From Serilophus lunatus (Eukaryota; Chordata; Aves; Passeriformes; Eurylaimidae): 64,000 nucleotides of DNA. The notes below the pieces were generated by a model. It did not search any database, was not told the DNA's origin, and was given only the letters and a program-made list of their open reading frames with translations. The DNA is taken from positions 373,443 through 437,442 of the forward strand of contig VXBA01003146.1 of assembly GCA_013399895.1 (NCBI GenBank), given 5' to 3'. Position numbers and translations under genes: made by a program. Below are positions 26,766-36,839 of this stretch, one piece after another; positions within the stretch are counted from its first letter, which is position 1; every line of letters begins with the position of its first letter.

Positions 26766-27890
26766 CTGGTGTCAGAGAACAGGAAACAGTTAGATTTGTG
26801 CTATGAGCCCCAGTGGCTTCATTGCTTAGACAGCAGAGTGTTGTCAGCCCTGACAATAGTCACTGGAGCTTTGTACTAGATAATCGGATCAAAGCAAACA
26901 AAGTGCAAAGTCACTGTCCTGTGATTGGTGTTCAATAGACTAGCTGAGGCAGGAGGGAATGGATCCAGATGACTCAAACCTTATGTCAGATGAACACATA
27001 AAATTATTTGTCAGGAGGTTCTGGATTTATCAAGTCTGTGACCTTTAAAATAGGGGGAAGGGTGCAGTGGGGAAGGAAAGGAACAAACCTAGTGGGATAT
27101 CCAGAATACGTGACATTTCAAATAGAGATATAAAAGCCTAAAGATTCTAGTGTTGATTGAATAGGATGAAAGTACCAGTTGTTTCCAATATTACTGAACA
27201 CGCATTTGGATTTTTGTTTTTAAAGCTGAACATTAACTAACAATGAATAGGTATTGATAGGGTGTATGTTTCAGTCTTCAGTAGGTATTATGCTCCTGCC
27301 AGTGCTGCAATGTCATCATTCATTAACAAACTCTGAATTAGTGGAAAGCTATCTTAAAGGACTGACTTCATTTACATTTGAGCTTATGGTTGCTTATCAT
27401 AACTTAAATGAGTTCTTTAGAAGAGATATTAATCAATTTAAAGTATTTCCATGAGGGATATTTTGTGGCTGGGTTAAATATAACTACATAGCATTTATTG
27501 TTCTGCTAGAATTCAGGCTGAGCTAAGAGCAGAGCTCAGAGGAGAGATGTGCAAATAACTGACTTAAATTTCAGGCACCAAACCAAATTGAAAAAGAAGA
27601 TTAAAAAACCCCCTCACATTCTTTCCTATCAACTGGAAATGTTTTCAACTCTGTATAGAAATCAATAAATTTCTGTTCAAAGATAAGATCACACCAGACA
27701 GACCATTCTTTTTCCTGCAATGATACTTTTCCAATACAATGTATAATTTTTCAAGCTCTTCTCATGGCCTGGTCCATGTGTCAGGGTAGGAGGCAGAATC
27801 TGTCTTCCTTGAAGCCTCTTGTTGCTATAAGCAGGTGAGATAGGTTGGCGAGTGCAGACATAAAAGTGAAGTAGTAAAAGAAGAGAGAAA
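26766..27890 (-). other. PALM2: PALM2 intron between microexon and linker exon, 3' part
   Basis: Intron sequence beginning with the acceptor of the linker exon. No other exon, RNA gene or repeat is recognised. Confidence 0.65.
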
Positions 27891-27895
27891 ATTAA

Positions 27896-28141
27896 ATGTC
27901 CTCTTGTATAGGCTGCTTGACTGCATCTGGTATAGGGAGATATTTTCATCACGGTCCCTATGGCCTAACACCAATCCCAGAAAAAATACCTACACCTAGT
28001 GGCATCCTCAGAAAGGATATGATGCCAACATCTAAGCCCAAAGATTTTTCCTTTGGCAGGAAAATTTGGCCTGGTATCAGTGAAATGATTTTACCACCCG
28101 AACAGCCTGTGGTTACTGTGCTACTGGATGCAGGAAGATAA
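27896..28141 (+). pseudogene. Unidentified protein-like reading frame, 81 codons
   Basis: I do not recognise this sequence. The frame reads like real protein rather than random translation: GRYFHHGPYGLTPIPEKIPT, then IPTPSGILRKDMMPTSKPKD, then FSFGRKIWPGISEMILPPEQ. It is rich in Pro, Gly, Lys and Ile with few low-complexity runs. Possible splice acceptors (TTGTATAG, TCTGGTATAG) lie at its 5' edge, and the frame closes at TAA after DAGR. It lies within a PALM2 intron on the opposite strand. A minus-strand frame (28233-27958) overlaps it and also looks moderately ordered, so the coding strand is uncertain. It could be a nested-gene exon, a decayed retrocopy or chance. Confidence 0.3.
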
Positions 28142-28300
28142 GTCCACTCCATCCCTCCATGGACCACTGTAGGTAACTCGGATAAGGAGGTCCCTTTTCT
28201 CCCTTCCTGTGTCAGAGGATGCCGCAGACGCACAGTGCAAATTCATTCAAAAATCTCGCAAAGTAACACCCAAAATATCCAGGGAAATGTCATTTACACA

Positions 28301-28470
28301 ATCATAGAATAGGCTAAGTTGGAATGAACCCACAAGAATCATTGAGTCTAATTTCCTTGCCCTATGCAGGATGAGAGTATTGCCCTAATGCTACTTTGAA
28401 CTGTGGCAGGCTTGGTGTTGTGACCACTTCCTTGTGAGCCTGTTCCAGTAATTTGATATTTCAGCAGACA
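28301..28470 (-). mobile_element. CR1 LINE fragment, 3' end
   Basis: On the plus strand it starts ATCATAGAATAGGCTAAGTT and continues CCACAAGAATCATTGAGTC, the complement of a CR1 3' tail subtype, then CTTGGTGTTGTGACCACTTCC and GAGCCTGTTCCAGT. It is a short, 5'-truncated copy in a PALM2 intron, in the same orientation as the gene. Confidence 0.88.
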
Positions 28471-29830
28471 ACTGGCAGTCTCAGCAAATAAGTTTTTATA
28501 TTTTCAATGGCAATAGAGCTTAGGAAAAATAATTGTTTAGGGGACAGAATGAGCAATAGCCAGGAACAGATGCTTTTTTTTGCACAGTTACTTGCCTCTA
28601 ATGAGAAATTGGTACAATGCCTGGTGTTGTTATTCTGGAAATATCACCAGCAAACGAGCAGGCCATTATTGAAAACTGAAGTAATTTTCCAGAAGAAAGA
28701 AGTGGGGACTGTGTTTCTGGTCCAGAGAAAGAGAGCATTTTGTGTTCTGGAAATGGCAAAAATTTAGTCATTGTTCATCCCACAGAGTGTCCTTTTGGAG
28801 CGGTAGTTTCAGTACACACTCATCCAATGACTCGAGTGACAAATGTATCTGTCCACACATGGGTGTAGTCAGTGCACTTGTGCTGATTAACCAATCATCC
28901 TTCCTTTTATTTGCAGTTCATGAGGATCATGGCTAGGGCACTGTTCTCATGCCAGGACACTGCAGGAGGCAAAATCCTTTGCACTTTGTTTTTCCCTAGT
29001 GCCTGTAGAGGGAACTGAGCATGCTGCTGACATCTAGCAGTAAGCAAGATCAGTTGTACAGCTTGATGGTGAAACTCTCACTTTGATGATGTACATGTCT
29101 GTGGACCTTCATAAGATGAGGGTTTTTTTGCCTCCTGCTTTAGGGGACAATACATAGCTAAGTGTTAGATGTTGTTAATACTGACTCAGTTTAGAAACTT
29201 CTCTATATGTTACTTACAATAAAATATTTTAAAAATCAGTTTCAGGGCTCCAGATAATCTTTTGTTTTCCTAAGAAGGCAACACCAGGTTAATGGTGTGA
29301 CTCTTGTGCAGTTCCTTCTGTAGCTAGTGGTGGTGTCACATTTCAGAAGTGGGTATTTGACTGGAAGAAGTTAGGGCTGGTTGATTCTGTCAGTTCCTGT
29401 CTTGTGTCATTGTCTCCCGTGCTACCCCCCAAAAATGCAAATATGCTCATTTCCCTTTATCACACTGGCAACAAGGTCACAAGATCAAGTAGTAATGACA
29501 ACACATGCTGAACTGCCAGTAGTGGAGGAAGAGATGCTCTGCAAAGGTTCAACCCGCAAAAAAACCACACTCCAGGGTTTAACAGGTTTACTCCAGGTTT
29601 ACATTTTTGCAAGGAAATTACCTATAATATTTGAAAGCTGCAGAGACCAAAAGATGTCCCTGATGACTAGAAGGTGGAAAATGTCATACATGTCCACAGG
29701 AATGGGCCGAAAGAGGACCCAGGAACCTGGAAGCATAATGGTCTTACTTTGTTCCCTGGGAAGTGACAGAGTAAGTCCCCCTATAAACCATTACAAACCA
29801 AATGAAGCAGGTGACTGGGAACAGCCATAA
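28471..29830 (-). other. PALM2: PALM2 intron, unannotated stretch
   Basis: Intron sequence with no recognised exon or RNA. A 149-codon plus-strand frame (29381-29830) runs up to the next CR1 fragment; part of its end may be eroded CR1 sequence, and nothing in it resembles a known protein. Confidence 0.6.
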
Positions 29831-30078
29831 TGGATTTCCCAAGGACAAATCATGACAGACTAAATTGATCACCTTCTACAACATAATAACATCTTCTATT
29901 GATATGGGGAGAACAGTGGATGGTGTTTATTTAGGCTTCAGCAAAGCTTTTGTCACTGTTTCCCACAGCATTCTCCTGGCCACGACAGATTGATTGAGTG
30001 GTCTGTAAGATGGGTAGGAAATTGACTCACATGTCACACTCTACAGGTGGTGACAAATGGTTTTTACTCAGGTAGCCA
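29831..30078 (+). mobile_element. CR1 LINE internal fragment (reverse-transcriptase region)
   Basis: The stretch contains eroded but recognisable CR1 polymerase sequence: TTTCCCAAGGACAAATCATG, then GGAGAACAGTGGATG, TTCAGCAAAGCTTTTGTCAC and GTTTCCCACAGCATTCTCCT (conceptual FSKAF and VSHSILL). It is an internal piece with neither end of the element. It is older and more diverged than the 24-25 kb copy, and antisense to PALM2 in the same intron as the 28.3 kb fragment. Confidence 0.85.
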
Positions 30079-33000
30079 GAGGTGCTATAATTGTGACAGC
30101 AATAGATGGAGACTGAATTAAAAAGGTATGAAAAACCTACAATTGAAAACAAATTACTGGTGAATTTTTACAGGACATATGGAAAACACTTTTCAAAGAT
30201 ATGCATGTTACTCCTCTGAAGGCATGCTGGTCTGTTTTACTGTTGGGCTGCACAGCTGGCCGAACTCAGAGGAAAGAAAACCAGAAGAATCTCTTAGCGG
30301 TGTTCCAGGTACTACACAATCTAGGTCAGGTTTCCTGAGACACGTCTTTGCCAAACATATGCTAATACATACAAAATTTAAACAGAGGTTTGTGCAAAAC
30401 TGCACAGTTACTGTAATTAATTGTGGCTCCTGTATGCTGGCTGAAGTAGCAGCATGTTGTTTGGATACGAATGGCCAAACATTGCAAAGGATGAATCTAC
30501 CCAAGGCAAATTCAGCTGTCAAGAGAATTACATCAGATCTTAATGTGATTTTTATTTAGTGTATATGTTGTGCTATAAACATATATACATGGAGTAAGAG
30601 CTCTCTCCTCTCTATTTGTTCATGATATGCATGAAGCATAACACTACAGCATGCCTGCTTTTGACTGCAGACCTGAGCAGCAAGAAATGATGCAATTCCT
30701 AGCATCATCTCAGACCAAGATGCTTAATGGAGAGCTTGTCAGTGGCAACCTGCTACAGAGCTGGCAGCAACAAATGGAGGTGGCAGGGCCACAGCTCCCA
30801 GCATTTCCCAGACTCAGCATTTCTGCTCTACTTTCTCTCACATGGCAATTTACGAAGGCAAAGTGTGTTTGCACCTGGACAATGTGGAATTTTTGTTAAT
30901 TGTGTCTGGATTCAGAAATGCTCATTGTCAAGCTCACCGCCACTTCTTCTCTTCCCTTTTAGCCTTTGGCTGTACCCCGAACACCCTGTACTTAGGCCTT
31001 CTGCACACTCAAAATCTCTGTCACCACCATATAGATGGCACAAAAATACACAAAATGACACAATGGTGAGATAAATAATTTCCTGTACTATGACTGCATT
31101 TAGAATAAAGGGAGGGAAGGACACAGAACAAACTAACATGAGATGTATGGACTTGGGATTCTTTCAGGATGTGGCAGCAACTGAAGAAATTGCCCCACCA
31201 GGTCGGTGTTAGTTTTTGTCTGTGTTTTACATAGCTTTCCTATGTTATCCAATAGCTCCTACCATTTTTATCTGCAGCATGTGTTACACATGGTTGCCAG
31301 ACAGATGTCTGATCTGCTGCAACAAAGCAACTCCTACGTGGTTTTGAAGGAAGGAAACATCTATGGTACCAAAGTGCTTACAGCATACAGTTATATGCAT
31401 GTTTTCTTCCTACTCTGATCAGCTGCCCTCACAGAGTGCTGTCAGAGAGCAGAATACAGAGGACTGGCTCAGCTTGCGTCATGTGAAGATGTACACTTGC
31501 ATTGTGCTCACAGTGAGAGGCCTAAAAAGAGAGCTTGCAGCCTCAGCTATCTGTAGAGGAGCAAATGACTGCACTACTTAGAGGGTGGCCAGGGCCACCC
31601 CACCCCACCAGGACTAGTTGCTGAGAGGAAGGGACATGATATGTAAAACAACTGCTCTAGGAGAGAAGACAGACCAGTTCACTTGGCTTTACCCCTTGCT
31701 CTCTTTGCTTGTGCATTTATGGTGGAGTCACTCTCTTCTCTTTGGCATTGTATTGCAGTTTTATGTTACCTTTCAGAAATCATGAGCTATCCTTACTTCT
31801 GGCTCAGCCTGTGAGGAAGTGATCCACTGAAAGTAGGCAAAATCTGGAGAGAATGAGGTCTTCTTCTGAACCCGATAAATACTACATTGTTACATACCTT
31901 CAGCAAAACTAACACTTCATATTTGTTAACTGGGATTTCACCTGGTTCCACTTCTATTAAAACAAAAATGAAGAAGCAGACTGCATCTTGTAGGAGTCAT
32001 AGAAGCTCCTGTGCACTTTGGGTGTTAATTTCTGTAGGCACTATTCCTTTTTTGGAAACTTACCAACAACAGTGGTGTAACTCTGCATAGATACAAAACA
32101 TTTGCCGTTCTGGATATGTATTTACTTAGTGGTAGTCAACTTCAAACACTCCAGAGAGAAGGAAGACTAAGTTCTTACCATGGAGCATGATATCTGGGAT
32201 TTTTTTTTTTTTTGACAATGGGATTTATTGAAAAACTTGGATTATATTGCTAGCAGAAGTGAATATTCCTGAACTAGATCTTTGACTTAAAAAACCCCCT
32301 CCTTACTGAGTAATATTAATCCCCTCAAACAGACAGCACCAATTAGCTCACATACTACATAGTTGGGGTTTTTTTTGATGTTTAATGTTGGGATGGTCCT
32401 ACATATTCCTCATCTACACTCACAATACAGTTCCGCATGATTCTGACATCAACTAGAGGAGGTAGTCTTAAGCTCAATACTTTGAATCTCTTCAGTTCAA
32501 AGAAATGTACTGAGAAAGAATTTCTGGCACACAAATTTATCTGCAGATGCCTTAGCATGATATCCTTCCTGGGACCTAAGGGTCCTGGAACCGCAATACA
32601 AGGGTGTCTTTAGCTTCCTGGGAACCACTCATATTACTTGCTCATTCAGACATCTAAATTTATAGCTTAGTATTTAGGCAGATCACACATAGTGTGACAC
32701 TGAATTAATGAGCTAGGATTTACTACATCCTCATCCAGCCATGCAAGGTTTTCCTTCTGTAAGAATCATCGTTCTTCAGAGAACATTGTTCATCAGTGAA
32801 GTAATCTATTTCTAATAGCTGTGTGTTTATATTAGGAAGAGTCCTCATAATATTTTAACTGTTTGTGAACAGAGCATGAGCATATCCAATGGAGAAGGTT
32901 GGCCACAGAGAGGTGAGAAGGCGTCTGAAGTACAGGGCTATCATGGGGTCAATAACACAGAAATTGTATGATGTCTGTTTTGTTATTCACGCTGTTCTTT

Positions 33001-33222
33001 CCCTTTGTGTGCATGTATGAAGAGGTGCAACTCTGTCAAAGCAATACTGTTTTACCACCATAGTGATATTTGTGCTTGCACTAGGAAAAAGATAATGGCT
33101 CTAGCAATAAATCAGAAACATACAGTGAAGGAAAGAAACCCCACTCTTTAGACCTTTGCAACAAAGCTATAGTAACAACTCCTGTTAAATCCAAAGCTAT
33201 ACAATAATAAAAAGGCACTTAC
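30079..33222 (-). other. PALM2: PALM2 intron between microexon and linker exon, 5' part
   Basis: Intron sequence ending at the GTAAGTG donor of the microexon. It holds a T14 run at 32200-32213 and otherwise nothing I can identify. A 126-codon frame (30179-30559) and its 104-codon antisense mirror look random. Confidence 0.65.
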
Positions 33223-33244
33223 CACCATCCTGGTGGGAGAAACT
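33223..33244 (-). CDS. PALM2: PALM2 22-nt microexon
   Basis: This microexon encodes S-F-S-H-Q-D-G plus the first G of the following Asp codon. I searched for it because the coiled-coil exon ends in phase 0 while the next recognised exon needs one incoming base. A 22-nt segment with a good pyrimidine tract ending CTGTTCACAG and a near-perfect donor (GTAAGTG) fits exactly. The peptide aligns with the mammalian PALM2 segment GFSSTDG, located at the same place between the coiled coil and DAVNY. The length is not a multiple of three, so inclusion is required for the full-length frame. It is too short for any ORF-based gene finder. Confidence 0.9.
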
Positions 33245-33863
33245 CTGTGAACAGAAAAAATAGGATGTTTGGTTAAACTTTTTATATTTTGGGTTTAATT
33301 TGCATGAAGTCTTCATTTTTATGCTAGACTTGCTTTTAAGGTTCTTTGTAATATTTAAACGAGTAACTGTGGTTGTGGCTGCTTGGATTTAGGTGCCATT
33401 ATGGACTGAGGGAGATGGACATGGTGTAACTAAATGGAGAACACTGATTTTCGTTGCAGGCTGTAGTGTTCAGAAGTGGCATTCCTGGCAAATCCTGTTA
33501 TCTCTGGATGCCATCAGAAGCAGGGAAGTTTTAAATGCCTTCCAGGATCCTGCTAACAATTTTAAGTGGGGCCTGAAATGCTCACATTGTTTTCCTGCAG
33601 ATAAACTAGGTGGGAAGCCTCTGAAATCTCTCTTCACAAATATCTGGAATGGAAGGGGAAACCCAAAACCCCCAACCAAAATAGACCTGATGCCTCTGTG
33701 TCTTTTCTAGTCTTGGCCATCCTGGTTTGAGATACATGCTCTGCAACTGCCCTCAATCTTCCCATAAATGTATGAATTATAACCATTGCTCCCAAATGGT
33801 GGTAAGAGCACACCTTGATTTCAATCTGTGCTCAAGGATTTTTTTTTCTGTTTTTTTAAATAC
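33245..33863 (-). other. PALM2: PALM2 intron between coiled-coil exon and microexon
   Basis: A short intron of 619 bases. The donor is GTATTT and the acceptor TTTTTTCTGTTCACAG, with a plausible branch-point-like TTTAAC upstream. A 105-codon plus-strand frame across it is antisense chance. Confidence 0.8.
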
Positions 33864-33978
33864 CTTTTGCAAGTTGTCGAAGGATTTCTCAGTCTCCTTT
33901 AGTTTCTCCAAAATTATTTGTTCTTTGGCAGATATTTGGGATTCTTCACTTTCTAATTTCTGTATTTCTTGTTCCAGC
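33864..33978 (-). CDS. PALM2: PALM2 coiled-coil exon (internal, 115 nt)
   Basis: This internal exon encodes 38 full residues beginning LEQEIQKLESEESQ and ending EKSFDNLQK, after a single G that completes an Arg codon begun in an exon not seen. The protein segment is highly charged, with heptad-like leucine and isoleucine spacing. It corresponds to the paralemmin N-terminal coiled coil and is nearly identical to the mammalian PALM2 segment. The acceptor is a pyrimidine-rich tract ending in CCCACAG, and the donor is AAG|GTATTT, a moderate match to consensus. The frame stays open upstream through the intron, giving a signal-peptide-like leader that is an artefact of the pyrimidine tract. The identity rests on recalled family sequence and is strong. 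Confidence 0.95.
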
Positions 33979-36246
33979 CTGTGGGAGACGCACAGACATG
34001 CAAATACACACAAAAATAAAACATGTAAAAATTGTTTCAATGAGACACAGTTTTCTAGGCATTAATTGGCATTTCAAATGTCATCAGGAACAACTTTGAC
34101 TCTTATTATTCACAACTGACTTCCTAGCACATGAAGAGCACAGGAATTATTTGTAAAACAGACAGATCTATGTGAAACAGTAACCACCTTATTTTACACT
34201 TCTGCAAAAACATATATAGATAAACTAAAATTTTACTTCTGTATCCTTTCACTCCAATTCCTGTAACATCTCTCTGATATTTACCTACATTTTAGAAATC
34301 ACAGTACAGGACATAACCATACTCCATAAATATGCAGTAATAATTAAAGGAATAGGTGTCTTCTAATGCTTCCATACTCCAGACAATAAAACCATAAACA
34401 GTTGTCAGAAGCAGGAAGTCATCCAGTTGTGTTAGGAGTTTCTCTTGAACCAATACTTTGCCCACTCCAAACAACAACCCTTTGGAGCATCTGTCTGTGC
34501 TTTATACTGTTATTGCATGACTTTGGGATCCCTAGTGACTTTGGGTAATAATAGATATAGACAGTTCAGAAAATAATAATTTTTTTGCTAGGCAGTAAGC
34601 ATTCAGCATTCTCATTTCTTCTGTTGAGACCTAATGGCTGAGATCTCATTCTTTAAGATGTCTTGATAAGGATTTGGGATACACTTTTATTTGGCTTAGA
34701 TTCTCCATTACTTTAACTCAAAACTCCTTTTAGTGACATCATTTATGCGGATGCAGATATTCCCTCTCCCTGCCCTCTCCTCCTTTTATGTATGCTGCCA
34801 TTTTTTTTTCTCACTTTATACCAAAAAAACCCTCAAAACCCTCTGTAAGATAAACCAAGATGAACACATTTGAACATGGATAGTTACCTAAAATTTTGTC
34901 TACAGAAAGATCTGTAGCTGCTCAGAGCTAGTTGAACTATACTTCCTTGCATGTGAGAGATCAGCATCTCCTAATACTTTCCTTACTCCTTCCAGTGGAA
35001 GATCTGATCTAAGGGCACTAATCCATGCTACAGGGACATATTTTTGTTCTTTTCCAGGCCTGCTCAGCACAGGACTTCACAAGGCAGAGGGCAAGAAGGT
35101 GGTGAGGTAGGGAGAAGAGAAGAAGGAATTCTTTCACAGGCGTGGCAGCTTGATTTACTTGTGAAATTCATGTGTCTAAATATAGTTACAGGGATCTAAC
35201 TTCAGGCATCCACTTGGAAGATTTTCCCCCACTTTCTAATTGTGTGACAATGAAAGATGTGTGGCACTTGCTGATAATACTTTTCATTAGAGGGAGGCAG
35301 ACGTGTCACAGGCTTAAGTTGTTGCAGATGGAAGAAGGCAGATTTTGCTCTCTTGAAGTATGTGAATACTTAATAGTCTCAGATTTGTGGTTATTTGTCA
35401 AACTGCCATTTTTCTCTCTTAAAGGTATCCCCCTCATCTTCAAGTTGAAATAGCTTAATTGCAATAATTTTAAAATGAACTGATGGAAAGTACTGATTCA
35501 ATCCACCTAATCTTTTCTCTTAATACAACAACATAAAAAATGCAAAAATTTTGCAACAAAACATTTTGTTCTGCTGCAATGGAACAATTTCATGCAGGAT
35601 GAATTTTCCCTCTTGTATTATAATTCAGAGAGAAAATTTTCAAAATATACTGTTTAATCTTGACTTTTCTTGCCAGGAAATTTGTTAGAAACCTAGTGAA
35701 GTGAAAAATTAATTTGTCATTCAGGTCAGCCACTGCCATGCTCTTGCTAAATTAATGACTTTAGAAGTTAACAGGTAAGTGTCTTCTCTTCCTTCCCTGT
35801 CTCTGGGTATGATTTGTAGACCCACTTGCATTTGTACCTTGCTGATAAAGACATTTGAAATATTCTGCTGTGATGCCTGGTGAAAATAAATTGTGGAGCT
35901 AGGCGAGTCAGGATTTACTAGTGTATTTCTTTTATTCCCCTGTGAATCACTAAGCAGCATTTTCAGGGTGCATATTCTGTAATCTGGTACATTCTGCTTG
36001 CTATATGATGCAGGAAGAGACTGAAAAATGGGAGTGTGTAGAAGTCAGCGACAACAAAATACATTATTTCGAATGAACTGGGCATTAGTTAATTAATATG
36101 TCTCTTTTAGCCTTCTGTCCTGGTTAACTTTCTCATTTTTTTCTTCCTTTGTGCAAATCAATCCTCACCATTTGATTGAGATGGGCAGATGAGACATTAG
36201 GTTACCCCATTTTGACATCTAATGGTTTTGGGTATTGTGGTGGGGC

Positions 36247-36308
36247 TTTTTTTGTGTTTTTGTTTTGTTTTGTTTGTTTTGTTTGTTTGTTTTTTATTTG
36301 GGGTTTTT
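36247..36308. repeat. (TTTTG)n / (TTTG)n simple repeat
   Basis: About 60 bases made of T4-5G and TTTG units. The mixed unit length suggests slippage; it is likely to vary between individuals. Confidence 0.85.
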
Positions 36309-36810
36309 GGTTTCTACCAATCCCTAACCTTCAGTTCCTTTTATCAACAACTTCTTAAAGAGGAAAAGGATGTAGACACTGCTACCAGGATTTAGAAATA
36401 CTGGTGAATCTGGTAGGAATAGAGAGCTCCTATGTGAGTAAGAATGAATAAAACTCATGCCTTAGATGCAAGCAGCATCAGCAGAATGTACTTGCTGCTG
36501 ATCATTTGGCAGAATGTATCTGTTACATAGCACAGAGGTCATATACCAAGCACTGACAGTTTTGCTCAATTTTATACCACTCTTTCTTGTACTCCCTAAT
36601 ACAACCAAAGGTTATTTTGCATGATTTATTTTTTAAATAGTGAACTTCATATAATCAGAATTGCCAAGTAATAAGGACGACTGCTTATGTTTTTTTGTAA
36701 CAACATACAGCAGTCATGCAAATTTGGTATGAAAAATAAATGGATTAATATCACATCTGTTTCAAGCAACACACTATATAATGACTTAAACAGTAATAAA
36801 TCCATTCAGA

Positions 36811-36839
36811 GTGCACATGTACATGTACGTACATATACG
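36811..36839. repeat. Alternating purine-pyrimidine tract with ACGT/CATG palindromes
   Basis: Twenty-nine bases alternate purine and pyrimidine without a break (starting GTGCACATGTACATG), mixing CA/TG and TA steps. It is not a plain CA repeat and includes several self-complementary GTAC and CATG units. Confidence 0.8.

Larger units (their letters stand above)
22057..33978 (-). other. PALM2: PALM2 gene, 3' coding portion (four exons and three introns)
   Basis: This is the visible part of the paralemmin-2 transcription unit, read on the minus strand. The coding exons are 33978-33864 (115 nt), 33244-33223 (22 nt), 26765-26664 (102 nt) and 22805-22057 (749 nt including the stop). Introns are about 0.6, 6.5 and 3.9 kb. 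Every junction has AG/GT borders, and the phases chain without a break (exon 1 seen here: 2 nt needed from the upstream exon, then phase 0; then 1; then 1). Joined, they give about 328 residues of the C-terminal part of a roughly 380-410 residue family member. Paralemmins are lipid-anchored proteins on the cytoplasmic face of the plasma membrane, linked to membrane and cell-shape dynamics. In mammals PALM2 is joined by read-through splicing to the downstream AKAP2 exons; no AKAP2 exon was recognised here. Confidence 0.93.

Noticed and set aside
29381..29830. 149-codon plus-strand frame in a PALM2 intron
   Set aside because: No domain or family resemblance; it runs up to a CR1 fragment and is antisense to the gene.
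30179..30559. 126-codon plus-strand frame with mirror minus-strand frame
   Set aside because: No recognisable domain, and both strands are open over the same bases, as expected by chance in low-stop composition.
33979..34040. Signal-peptide-like leader in front of the PALM2 coiled coil
   Set aside because: Same artefact: pyrimidine-rich intron read as Phe/Leu/Val/Cys, ending at a good acceptor.
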